DNA of 19,412 bases from JBAWWY01 sp037144355 (lineage in GTDB: Bacteria > Bacillota > Clostridia > Peptostreptococcales > Anaerovoracaceae), in assembly GCA_037144355.1 (NCBI GenBank), contig JBAWWY010000032.1:1-19412 (forward strand), given 5' to 3'. Positions 1 to 6,407 of this stretch are shown piece after piece (the stretch's first letter is position 1; each line of letters begins with the position of its first letter). Below the pieces are notes generated by a model, which saw only the letters and a program-made list of their open reading frames with translations, was not told the DNA's origin and ran no database searches. A program made the position numbers and the translations under genes.

Positions 1-52
1 AGATCATCTTCATATCTTTCGGAATTCAAGTGAGAATGAGAATCAAAAAGCA

Positions 53-1990
53 TCAGCTTACTCCCTGTCCATCTTCCGCATCAGTAGTCACAAATTCCAG
101 TCTTTCATTGTTGTCAGCGAAAAGGATCATTCCCTTGGATTCTTCTCCCCTGAGGTTGATTGGCTTCAGGTTGGCTACAACGATTACAGTTTTCCCTACC
201 ATTTCTTCTGGTTGGTAATATTTTGCAACACCGGACACTATCTGTCTTGTCTCGTCTCCGATTTTCACCATGGACACAAGAAGCTTGTCTGCCTTTGGAT
301 GTTTTCTACACTCAATTATTTTCCCAACCTTGAGATCAATCTTGTCAAAGTCATCAATGGTTATTTCCGCTTTTAGTGCTTTTTCAGTATGTGCAGGTTT
401 AATAGCAACACCCTCAGCCTTGGCCGGAGCATTTATCATATTTTCCAATTCTACCAGCTCTTTTGCAATATCTATTCTTGGGAATATCGCGTCCATTTTT
501 TCTACTTTTTCTCCATTAAGAAGCCCAAATTCCTTTGAGTCCTCCCAGACAACCTCTTGTGCAGCTACTCCCAATTGTTCCCTTATTTTCTTAGAAGTGT
601 GGTGCATGAATGGATATATAAGGACTGATATTATTCGAATAGATTCTGAAAGATTGTAAAGAACCGTATCGAGCCTGTCTTTATCTTCCACTTTCTTTGC
701 TAAAATCCAGGGTGCTGTCTCATCGATATATTTATTGGTTCTTCTTACTAGAACCCAGATTTCCTCAAGAGCCTGACTGAAGCTAAACTTGTCCATGCTG
801 GCTTCAACCTTGGATGCTGCGTCTCTTGCAATTATTATAAGTTCCTCGTCAATAGCATCTGGCTTTTTCGATGTAGGTATAGTTGAATCGTTATATTTTT
901 CCACCATTGCAATTGTCCTGCTCACAAGATTTCCAAGATCATTTGCAAGATCAAAGTTCATTCTATTGAGCATTACCTCGTTGGTAAATATCCCATCCTG
1001 CCCAAATGTATATTCTCTTAGAAGAAAATATTTGAGGGCGTCCACACCGTATCTTTCAATAAGCTTGACTGGATCAACAACATTCCCCTTGGATTTGGAC
1101 ATTTTTCCACCTTCCATGAGAATCCAACCATGTCCTAGGACCTTCTTAGGCAATTCTTCTTCAATAGACATAAGCATTGCAGGCCAGATTATAGAATGGA
1201 ACCTTACAATTTCCTTGCCAACCAGATGCACATCGCAAGGCCAGTATTTATTGAATTTATCCATTGAGTCAGGATAACCCAAAGCAGTTATATAGTTTGA
1301 GAGGGCGTCAAGCCATACGTAAACCACATGGCCTTCCTCAATAGGTACCGGTATTCCCCAGTCGAATGAGGATCTTGAAATACATAAGTCTTCAAGTCCT
1401 TGTTTGGTAAAGTTGAGCATTTCGTTTCTTCTTGAGTCCGGTTGTAAAAATTCCGGATTTTTTTCAAATAATTCAATCAGTCTGTCTTGATATTTTGAAA
1501 GTCTGAAGAAATATGCGGATTCCTTTGCCTTTTCAACCGGCCTTCCGCAGTCTGGGCACTTTCCATCCTTGGCCTGGGTTTCCGTCCAGAACGCCTCACA
1601 TGGGGTGCAATACCATCCTTCATATTCGCTTTTATAAACATCTCCCTTTTCATACATTTTCATGAATATAGCCTGGACTCTTTTGATATGCCTCTCTTCA
1701 GTTGTCCTAATAAAATCATCATAGGAAATCTCCATTGATTTCCATAAGGCTTTTATCCCAAGCACAATTTCATCCACATGTTCCTTTGGTGTAATCCCTT
1801 TTTCCAAGGCTACCTTTTGTATCTTCTGACCATGTTCATCCGTACCAGTTAGGAACATTACATCGTATCCCGTTATTCTCTTGAATCTTGCCATTGCATC
1901 GGCCATAACGGTACAATAAGTATGCCCTATGTGCAGATTTGAACTAGGATAGTAAATCGGAGTCGTTATATAGTATGTTTTCTTATCCAT
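53..1990 (-). CDS. metG: Methionyl-tRNA synthetase
   Basis: This class I aminoacyl-tRNA synthetase charges tRNA-Met in the cytoplasm. The protein has about 645 residues. The HIGH motif is at residues 20-23 and KMSKS at about 296-300. Between them is a zinc-knuckle insert with two Cys-X2-Cys pairs (about residues 128/131 and 145/148). The last 100 residues form a tRNA-binding (EMAP/Trbp111-like) domain, seen in the stretch DDFDKIDLKVGKI and the later VSGVAKYY, so this is the long dimeric form. I chose the ATG at 1990 because GGGGAG lies 8 nt upstream; a TTG codon directly before it (1993) is the alternative. The gene is divergent from the Crp-like regulator gene. No T-box or SAM riboswitch is visible in the 161-nt gap. 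The stop codon is inside the window. Identification is firm from the motifs. Confidence 0.97.
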   Translation of the reverse strand: MDKKTYYITTPIYYPSSNLHIGHTYCTVMADAMARFKRITGYDVMFLTGTDEHGQKIQKVALEKGITPKEHVDEIVLGIKALWKSMEISYDDFIRTTEERHIKRVQAIFMKMYEKGDVYKSEYEGWYCTPCEAFWTETQAKDGKCPDCGRPVEKAKESAYFFRLSKYQDRLIELFEKNPEFLQPDSRRNEMLNFTKQGLEDLCISRSSFDWGIPVPIEEGHVVYVWLDALSNYITALGYPDSMDKFNKYWPCDVHLVGKEIVRFHSIIWPAMLMSIEEELPKKVLGHGWILMEGGKMSKSKGNVVDPVKLIERYGVDALKYFLLREYTFGQDGIFTNEVMLNRMNFDLANDLGNLVSRTIAMVEKYNDSTIPTSKKPDAIDEELIIIARDAASKVEASMDKFSFSQALEEIWVLVRRTNKYIDETAPWILAKKVEDKDRLDTVLYNLSESIRIISVLIYPFMHHTSKKIREQLGVAAQEVVWEDSKEFGLLNGEKVEKMDAIFPRIDIAKELVELENMINAPAKAEGVAIKPAHTEKALKAEITIDDFDKIDLKVGKIIECRKHPKADKLLVSMVKIGDETRQIVSGVAKYYQPEEMVGKTVIVVANLKPINLRGEESKGMILFADNNERLEFVTTDAEDGQGVS

Positions 1991-2074
1991 CAATCTATCT
2001 CCCCATATTTATTTAAAGTTTGTTGATTTTAGTTGAAATACAAGCTGTAAAGCGAGCAATATCATGTTTAATCT

Positions 2075-2090
2075 TAACAGAAAACTGTAA
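2075..2090. promoter_or_regulatory. Candidate operator: imperfect inverted repeat upstream of the regulator gene
   Basis: TAACAG-N4-CTGTAA pairs in 5 of 6 arm positions. Its centre (2082.5) lies about 40 nt upstream of the predicted start near 2122, close to the class II position typical of Crp/Fnr activators. The 6+4+6 layout suits a Crp/Fnr dimer, but the arms are short and AT-rich sequence produces such matches by chance. Autoregulation is an inference. Confidence 0.3.
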
Positions 2091-2109
2091 TTTAAGCAAT
2101 AATGTGGTG

Positions 2110-2115
2110 TATAAT
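2110..2115 (+). promoter_or_regulatory. Probable -10 element of the Crp-like regulator gene
   Basis: A perfect TATAAT lies about 37 nt upstream of the TTG start, which predicts transcription starting near 2122. No good TTGACA-like -35 hexamer sits 16-18 nt upstream. A weak inverted repeat (2075-2090) covers that area instead, which suggests an activator-dependent or self-regulated promoter. This is inferred from sequence only. Confidence 0.5.
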
Positions 2116-2137
2116 GATAAAATCATAGAGAATTTGC

Positions 2138-2154
2138 AGGAGGTTTTAATCTTG
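2138..2154 (+). promoter_or_regulatory. Ribosome binding site that fixes a TTG start for the regulator
   Basis: AGGAGG at 2138-2143 is followed 8 nt later by TTG at 2152. The reading frame is open further upstream to an ATG at 2020, but that region contains the promoter and has no good ribosome binding site. The Crp-family length (about 226 residues) also fits the TTG start. Confidence 0.8.
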
Positions 2155-2832
2155 GATAACAGTAGAGAAAATATCGCGAATCTACTTGGCGCCAACTTGA
2201 CATTTTTTAATAAAATATCAATGCAAGAACAATCTCTTTTGACTGATACAGCTCAAATTAAAACATACCCGAAAAATGATCATCTTTATCAGGGAGGTGG
2301 AGAATGTTCAGGCTTGATAATTTTATTGGATGGGCAGATTAGAGCTTATATTTCTTCTTCCGAAGGAAAGGAAATTACTCTTTATAGGCTTCTTAGTGGA
2401 GATACATGCATAATGTCCGCTTCATGTATGCTTAAGGATATTAATTTCGACATAAACCTTGATATGGAGAAAGATTGCCAGATTCTTCTCATACCTAGTC
2501 ACGTATTTGAGGGACTTAGCAATAAAAATCCCTTGGTCAAGGAGTTTACCCTCTCTTTGGTTTCCTCTAGATTCACGGATGTGATGTGGGCTTTGGAACA
2601 GTTTGTTTTTTCCAGCATGGGTAAAAGACTGGCTGGGTTCCTAGTCAATCAGTCTATTTTGAATAGCGATACAAAACTCCTTCTCACCCATGAATATATA
2701 GCAAACGACCTGGGAACGGCAAGAGAAGTTATTACAAGGCTACTGAAGTATTTTCAAGATGACGGCTTGGTTTTATTATCAAGAGGTTCCTTGGAAATAC
2801 TAGATATTGATAAACTAAAGAAGCTGGCTTAA
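2152..2832 (+). CDS. Crp/Fnr-family transcriptional regulator
   Basis: This is a DNA-binding regulator of about 226 residues from a TTG start. Residues 15-125 form the cyclic-nucleotide-binding-like beta-barrel (SGLIILLDGQI near 53-63). A long dimerisation helix follows at about 130-165. A C-terminal winged helix-turn-helix has the recognition-helix signature GTAREVITRLL at 188-198. Four cysteines are at 52, 86, 92 and 109. The C86-X5-C92 pair lies in an LSGDTCIMSASC motif that I associate with a clostridial subgroup of Crp/Fnr regulators. The N-terminal Cys cluster of classical FNR is absent, so the ligand is not evident. The gene is convergent with thioredoxin and a 4Fe-4S protein and divergent from metG. 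A redox or metabolite-sensing role is inferred from context only. Confidence 0.92.
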   Translation: MDNSRENIANLLGANLTFFNKISMQEQSLLTDTAQIKTYPKNDHLYQGGGECSGLIILLDGQIRAYISSSEGKEITLYRLLSGDTCIMSASCMLKDINFDINLDMEKDCQILLIPSHVFEGLSNKNPLVKEFTLSLVSSRFTDVMWALEQFVFSSMGKRLAGFLVNQSILNSDTKLLLTHEYIANDLGTAREVITRLLKYFQDDGLVLLSRGSLEILDIDKLKKLA

Positions 2833-2840
2833 GCCAGCTT
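2821..2840. terminator. Convergent hairpin terminator, partly inside the regulator's last codons
   Basis: A perfect 20-bp palindrome can fold as an 8-bp stem (AAGCTGGC / GCCAGCTT) with a TTAA loop. The loop includes the stop codon (2830-2832). On the plus strand it is followed by TCTT and on the minus strand by CTTTAGTTT. Both U-tracts are modest. It sits between convergent genes, so it may serve both. Weak U-tracts lower the confidence. Confidence 0.6.
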
Positions 2841-2896
2841 TCTTAGGTACTATTTATTCTATTTTATAATGATAATCTTAATGTCGATGCTTCCTA

Positions 2897-3079
2897 TTAT
2901 TGCAAAACCAATGCCTTCATTGGGCAATATCTTACACATTTCCCACATGATGTGCATTTGTCATAATCTATTGTTGGAGCATCATAACCATTTTGCTTTA
3001 AAGCTCCCACTGGGCATACCCTTATTGATGGGCACGGATGATTTGACGGACATCTGCTTTCAACTACTTTCATTTCCAA
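2897..3079 (-). CDS. Small 4Fe-4S binding protein (ferredoxin-like, irregular first cluster motif)
   Basis: This is a predicted electron carrier or iron-sulfur accessory protein of 60 residues. The second half has a standard C42-X2-C45-X2-C48-X3-C52-P motif. The first half reads C10-X5-C16-X5-C22-P, with His14 between the first two cysteines, instead of CX2CX2CX3C. In two-cluster ferredoxins the Cys-Pro of one half completes the cluster of the other. C22 with C42/C45/C48 would therefore make one normal [4Fe-4S] cluster, leaving only C10, C16 and C52 for a second site. I chose the TTG at 3079 because AAAGGGG lies 7 nt upstream. An ATG two codons later (3073) and a TTG further upstream (3103) are alternatives. 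It lies 33 nt downstream of thioredoxin with no terminator between, so the two are probably co-transcribed. Confidence 0.85.
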   Translation of the reverse strand: MEMKVVESRCPSNHPCPSIRVCPVGALKQNGYDAPTIDYDKCTSCGKCVRYCPMKALVLQ

Positions 3080-3093
3080 AATAAGACCCCTTT
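3080..3093 (-). promoter_or_regulatory. Ribosome binding site deciding the start of the 4Fe-4S protein
   Basis: AAAGGGG at 3093-3087 lies 7 nt before TTG at 3079. An upstream in-frame TTG at 3103 would place this site inside the coding region and has no comparable site of its own. Confidence 0.6.
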
Positions 3094-3112
3094 CTGTTTT
3101 CAAAATATTCTA

Positions 3113-3427
3113 TTAAACTTTTAAAAGTTCCATTAGCTCGCTTTTACTTCTAGCCCCTACAATTTTGTTTACAACTTGACCATCCTTGAAAACTATTAAA
3201 GTTGGAATGCTCATGATAGCAAACTCTCTAGCAAGATGCTGCTCTTCGTCAACGTTTATTTTTCCTACTTTGGCTTTTCCTGCCATATCTGTTGCAATTT
3301 CATCTACTATTGGTCCTACCATCTTGCATGGTCCACACCAAGCTGCCCAAAAATCCACTAGAACTGGAACGTTTGATTTCAATACTTCGCTTTCGAAGTT
3401 GTCTTTTGTTATTTGAATTGCTGACAT
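3113..3427 (-). CDS. trxA: Thioredoxin
   Basis: This is a 104-residue cytoplasmic disulfide reductase with the canonical active site W30-C-G-P-C34 in FWAAWCGPCKM. The cis-Pro loop is present in SIPTLIVF, and the length is standard for thioredoxin. It would be reduced by a thioredoxin reductase and pass electrons to reductases and peroxidases; no reductase gene is in the window. The ATG start has AGGAGG 7 nt upstream. It leads a two-gene unit with the small 4Fe-4S protein. It lies downstream of the atp operon terminator, so it has its own promoter, with a strong palindrome just upstream. Identification is firm. Confidence 0.97.
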   Translation of the reverse strand: MSAIQITKDNFESEVLKSNVPVLVDFWAAWCGPCKMVGPIVDEIATDMAGKAKVGKINVDEEQHLAREFAIMSIPTLIVFKDGQVVNKIVGARSKSELMELLKV

Positions 3428-3478
3428 TTTATTTCCTCCTATTTTTTAAATCCTTAAATGTAATCCTTTATTGAGATT

Positions 3479-3484
3479 AATATA
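3479..3484 (-). promoter_or_regulatory. Probable -10 element of the trxA unit
   Basis: On the minus strand TATATT (5/6 to TATAAT) lies about 52 nt upstream of the trxA ATG and predicts a start near 3472. The sequence 17 nt upstream of it does not resemble TTGACA, which is consistent with a promoter needing an activator. Confidence 0.4.
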
Positions 3485-3505
3485 ATCGATTTTTATTAGT
3501 GTATC

Positions 3506-3520
3506 TGTGACAATGTCACA
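3506..3520. promoter_or_regulatory. Perfect inverted repeat upstream of trxA, candidate Crp/Fnr-type operator
   Basis: TGTGACA-A-TGTCACA has 7-bp arms that match perfectly around a single central base. It can also be written TGTGA-N5-TCACA, one base tighter than the E. coli CRP site TGTGA-N6-TCACA. Its centre (3513) is about 41 nt upstream of the predicted trxA start. It lies between the atp operon terminator and trxA, where a regulatory site is expected. The protein that binds it is unknown; the adjacent Crp-like regulator is the obvious candidate. Confidence 0.6.
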
Positions 3521-3540
3521 ATAAGGGATTTCAAGACTTA

Positions 3541-3573
3541 ATAAAAAAGCCCCCGATTATTAAAATCGGAGGC
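3541..3573 (-). terminator. Intrinsic terminator of the atp operon
   Basis: On the minus strand a stem GCCTCCGATT / AATCGGGGGC (10 bp, one G-T wobble) with a 5-nt TTAAT loop is followed directly by TTTTTTAT. It begins 35 nt after the atpC stop. This is a textbook Rho-independent terminator and separates the ATP synthase operon from trxA. Confidence 0.92.
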
Positions 3574-3608
3574 AAGGCAAAGATTGTTGCAATGAGAGAA
3601 ATCTATAT

Positions 3609-4034
3609 TTAGACTTTCCTTCTTCTTCCACCATCTTTGACATTGATTCTTGTAAGTGCTTTCGCTATGGCTATCTTGGCTAGGTCTATTTCGATTCCCT
3701 TGTTCGGAAATGCCATCAAGCTGGATTCTGCTCTTTCCTTGGCTCTTAGTGCTCTTTCCGCATCAATTTCATCAGGCCATTCAGCCGAATCAGTAAATAT
3801 GACGATTGTCTTTTGAACATCGATATATCCACCTGAAATAGCTGCAATCTTGTATTCCTTGCTTCCTTTTTCCTGTATCCAAAGCTCACCGGTATCGAGA
3901 AGCTTGCACGCCCAGGCATGGTTTGCCATAAAGCCTTCATCCCCGCTAAGGGTTCTCGCGATTACCAGTTCGATTTCTCCCGCATAGAATAATCTTTCAG
4001 GAGTTATAACTTCCAGTTTTATACTATTTGCCAT
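3609..4034 (-). CDS. atpC: F1-ATP synthase epsilon subunit
   Basis: This is the 141-residue central-stalk subunit that couples gamma rotation to the c ring and can inhibit ATP hydrolysis. Residues 1-85 form the beta-sandwich (IKLEVITPERLFYAGEIE at the start; GGYIDVQ near 68-74). The C-terminal part is the two-helix hairpin (DEIDAERALRAKERAESS and the following helix). The loop TLSGDEGFMANHAWACKL departs from the common GDxGxxPxHxP form but keeps the position. It is the last gene of the operon, 10 nt after atpD, and is followed by a strong terminator. The assignment is secure from position plus sequence. Confidence 0.95.
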   Translation of the reverse strand: MANSIKLEVITPERLFYAGEIELVIARTLSGDEGFMANHAWACKLLDTGELWIQEKGSKEYKIAAISGGYIDVQKTIVIFTDSAEWPDEIDAERALRAKERAESSLMAFPNKGIEIDLAKIAIAKALTRINVKDGGRRRKV

Positions 4035-4044
4035 CTATTTACCT

Positions 4045-5511
4045 TTACTTTATTGCGCATGAAGAATCAGCTTCGGAAATCACTTTTTTAACTTCTTCTT
4101 CCTTGGCCAGTGCTTCTAACTTCTTTTGCTTGTGTTTTTCAATTACCTCGTCAATACCTCCAGCATACAGGAATAATGCTTCAGGGATATCGTCATGTTC
4201 CCCTGCAAGGATTTCAGCAAACCCTCTGATTGTTTCCTTTAGCGGGATATATTTTCCTGGAGTACCAGTAAATTGTTCTGCTACATGGAATGGCTGGGAT
4301 AGGAATCTTTGAATTCTTCTTGCCCTAGCTACTACTTGTTTGTCCTCATCGCTCAGTTCGTCCATTCCCAGGATTGCAATAATATCCTGCAATTCCCTAT
4401 ATCTTTGAAGAACTTCCTGCACGCCACGGGCTACTCTGTAGTGTTCATCCCCAACAATGAGTGGATCCAAGATTCTAGAATTTGATTCCAATGGATCAAC
4501 AGCTGGATATATCCCAAGTTCGGTAATTGCTCTCGAAAGAACTGTAGTCGCATCAAGATGGGCGAATGCTGTTGCCGGCGCTGGATCTGTAAGATCATCC
4601 GCTGGAACATAAATTGCCTGAACTGATGTTATTGAACCTTTTTTAGTTGATGTGATTCTTTCTTGCAGAGCTCCCATTTCTGTTGCCAATGTTGGCTGGT
4701 ATCCTACGGCACTTGGTACACGGCCTAACAATGCCGATACTTCTGAGCCTGCCTGTGTAAATCTGAAAATATTGTCTATAAACAACAGCACATCCTGGTT
4801 GGCTTCATCTCTGAAGTACTCTGCCATAGTGAGACCGGTCAATCCAACTCTCATTCTTGCTCCAGGAGGTTCATTCATTTGTCCAAAAACCATTGCTGTT
4901 TTTTCTATTACTCCTGATTCAATCATTTCATAATAAAGATCATTGCCTTCTCTTGTTCTTTCACCAACTCCGGCAAAAACTGAGATTCCACCATGTTCCT
5001 TGGCTATGTTGTTTATCAGTTCCTGGATCAAAACGGTCTTTCCTACTCCGGCTCCGCCGAAAAGTCCAACTTTTCCGCCTCTTGTATATGGAGCAATCAA
5101 GTCGATAACTTTGATTCCAGTTTCGAAAATCTGTGTAGTAGTTTCCTGTTCTTCAAAAGTTGGCGCCTCTCTGTGGATTGGCATTCTCTTTTCTGTTACG
5201 CATGGTCCCTTTTCGTCGATTGTTTCACCAATTACATTAAACAATCTTCCAAGAACCTGATTCCCAACAGGTACTGTGATCGGGCTTCCTGTATCAATGG
5301 CTTCCATTCCCCGTTTCAATCCTTCTGTTGATGAAAGGGCAACGCAGCGTACAACATCATCTCCCGTATGCTGTGCAACTTCAACAACTATTTTGACTCC
5401 AGTGCCATTGATTATTATGGCATTGAGAAGCTCAGGCATTGTTTCCGGGCTAAATTTTATGTCCACAACAGGTCCGATAATTTGATGAATTGTTCCTATA
5501 TTATCTGCCAA
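4045..5511 (-). CDS. atpD: F1-ATP synthase beta subunit (catalytic)
   Basis: This is the catalytic subunit of F1, which makes ATP from ADP and phosphate. It has 488 residues. Walker A GGAGVGKT is at 152-159, the catalytic-Glu segment GVGERTREG follows, and the regulatory DELSDED loop is in the C-terminal domain. The start is TTG at 5511, with AAGG 7 nt upstream; no nearby ATG would give a normal N-terminus. The protein is slightly longer than the usual 460-475 residues because of a Lys/Glu-rich C-terminal tail of about 20 residues ending in a Cys-containing segment. The gene lies 16 nt after atpG and 10 nt before atpC, so it is co-transcribed with both. Confidence 0.98.
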   Translation of the reverse strand: MADNIGTIHQIIGPVVDIKFSPETMPELLNAIIINGTGVKIVVEVAQHTGDDVVRCVALSSTEGLKRGMEAIDTGSPITVPVGNQVLGRLFNVIGETIDEKGPCVTEKRMPIHREAPTFEEQETTTQIFETGIKVIDLIAPYTRGGKVGLFGGAGVGKTVLIQELINNIAKEHGGISVFAGVGERTREGNDLYYEMIESGVIEKTAMVFGQMNEPPGARMRVGLTGLTMAEYFRDEANQDVLLFIDNIFRFTQAGSEVSALLGRVPSAVGYQPTLATEMGALQERITSTKKGSITSVQAIYVPADDLTDPAPATAFAHLDATTVLSRAITELGIYPAVDPLESNSRILDPLIVGDEHYRVARGVQEVLQRYRELQDIIAILGMDELSDEDKQVVARARRIQRFLSQPFHVAEQFTGTPGKYIPLKETIRGFAEILAGEHDDIPEALFLYAGGIDEVIEKHKQKKLEALAKEEEVKKVISEADSSCAIK

Positions 5512-5527
5512 AATTTTACCTTCCTTC

Positions 5528-6391
5528 CTATTTTAAAGCTTCAGACCCGCCAACAATCTCAGATATTTCCTGAGTGATGGCAGCTTGTCTAGCTCTATTA
5601 TAATTCAATGTTAAATCCGAGATCATTTCTCTTGCATTGTCAGTGGCGCTGTCCATAGCCATTCTTCTGGCTGCATGCTCGCATGTTGCCGATTCAACTA
5701 TAGCTCTGTATATCATGATTTCCACATACTTTGGTATTAGATAGTTGAAAACCTGTTCAACAGAAGGCTCATATTCAACCTGCTTTGCCAGCTTGATTTC
5801 CTTGGTTTTTTCAACAGCAAAGGGCAACAGGGTAATTGTTTTAACTCTCTGATCCAGTGCGCTGATTAGGGAAGTATAGACTAGGATTACCTCATCTATT
5901 TCCTTTTTCTCATACATTTCAATTATGGGTTTGCTTATTTCATGTGTTTCCACAAATGAAATATTTTCGGGGGGAAGCATGTATGCTTCCTCAATCCTAT
6001 AACCTTTCTTCGCGAAGTAATCTCTGCCCTTGGTTCCAATGGCAACAATTACTGGCTCTTCGGGATCACACTCGATCAAAGAAGAAGCTTCTTTGATTAT
6101 ATTGGCGTTGAAACTTCCACAAAGACCTCTGCAACTTGTAACAACAATGTAGCAGCTGGTTTTTATTTCCCTATTTCCTTCTATGAAATCTTTTGGTACG
6201 TCTCTCGTGTTGTGAAAGATTTCTTCGATGGACTCGGTAACAAAACCAAAATACTGATTTGTTTTTTCAAATATCGCTTTTGCTCTTCTTAATTTAGCAG
6301 CGGAAACAAGCTTCATAGCATTTGTTATGTGCTCTGTGCTTTTAACGCTCTTGATTCTTCTTTTTATTTCTCTTAAACCGTTTGCAGGCAT
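5528..6391 (-). CDS. atpG: F1-ATP synthase gamma subunit
   Basis: This is the 287-residue central rotor shaft. The N-terminal helix (LREIKRRIKSVKSTEHITNA) and the C-terminal helix (MISDLTLNYNRARQAAITQEI) form the antiparallel coiled coil that turns inside the alpha3-beta3 ring. The Rossmann-like middle domain includes TSCRGLCGSFNANI. The ATG start gives the standard MPANGLREIKRR N-terminus. It lies 16 nt downstream of atpA and 16 nt upstream of atpD. The C-terminus is complete. Identification is firm. Confidence 0.97.
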   Translation of the reverse strand: MPANGLREIKRRIKSVKSTEHITNAMKLVSAAKLRRAKAIFEKTNQYFGFVTESIEEIFHNTRDVPKDFIEGNREIKTSCYIVVTSCRGLCGSFNANIIKEASSLIECDPEEPVIVAIGTKGRDYFAKKGYRIEEAYMLPPENISFVETHEISKPIIEMYEKKEIDEVILVYTSLISALDQRVKTITLLPFAVEKTKEIKLAKQVEYEPSVEQVFNYLIPKYVEIMIYRAIVESATCEHAARRMAMDSATDNAREMISDLTLNYNRARQAAITQEISEIVGGSEALK

Positions 6392-6407
6392 AACTTCACC
6401 GAAACCT

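Noticed and set aside
1..13. Possible first codons of a downstream minus-strand gene (ATG AAG ATG ATC at 13-2), e.g. the tatD gene that often follows metG.
   Set aside because: Only about four codons are visible with a weak GAAAG site. That is too little to support a gene; only the metG-tatD habit of Firmicutes suggests it.
1991..2151. T-box or SAM riboswitch upstream of metG.
   Set aside because: The divergent gap is only 161 nt and I saw no T-box sequence, specifier stem or terminator/antiterminator pair on the minus strand.
2020..2151. Longer N-terminus of the Crp-like regulator starting at 2020.
   Set aside because: This stretch contains the TATAAT promoter element and the candidate operator. 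AGGAGG plus TTG at 2152 fits the family length.
4652..4933. Plus-strand open frames opposite atpD (and similar long frames opposite metG, metH and wecA).
   Set aside because: They lie wholly antisense to well-conserved genes, lack ribosome sites and show no protein-like pattern. They are shadows of the real genes.
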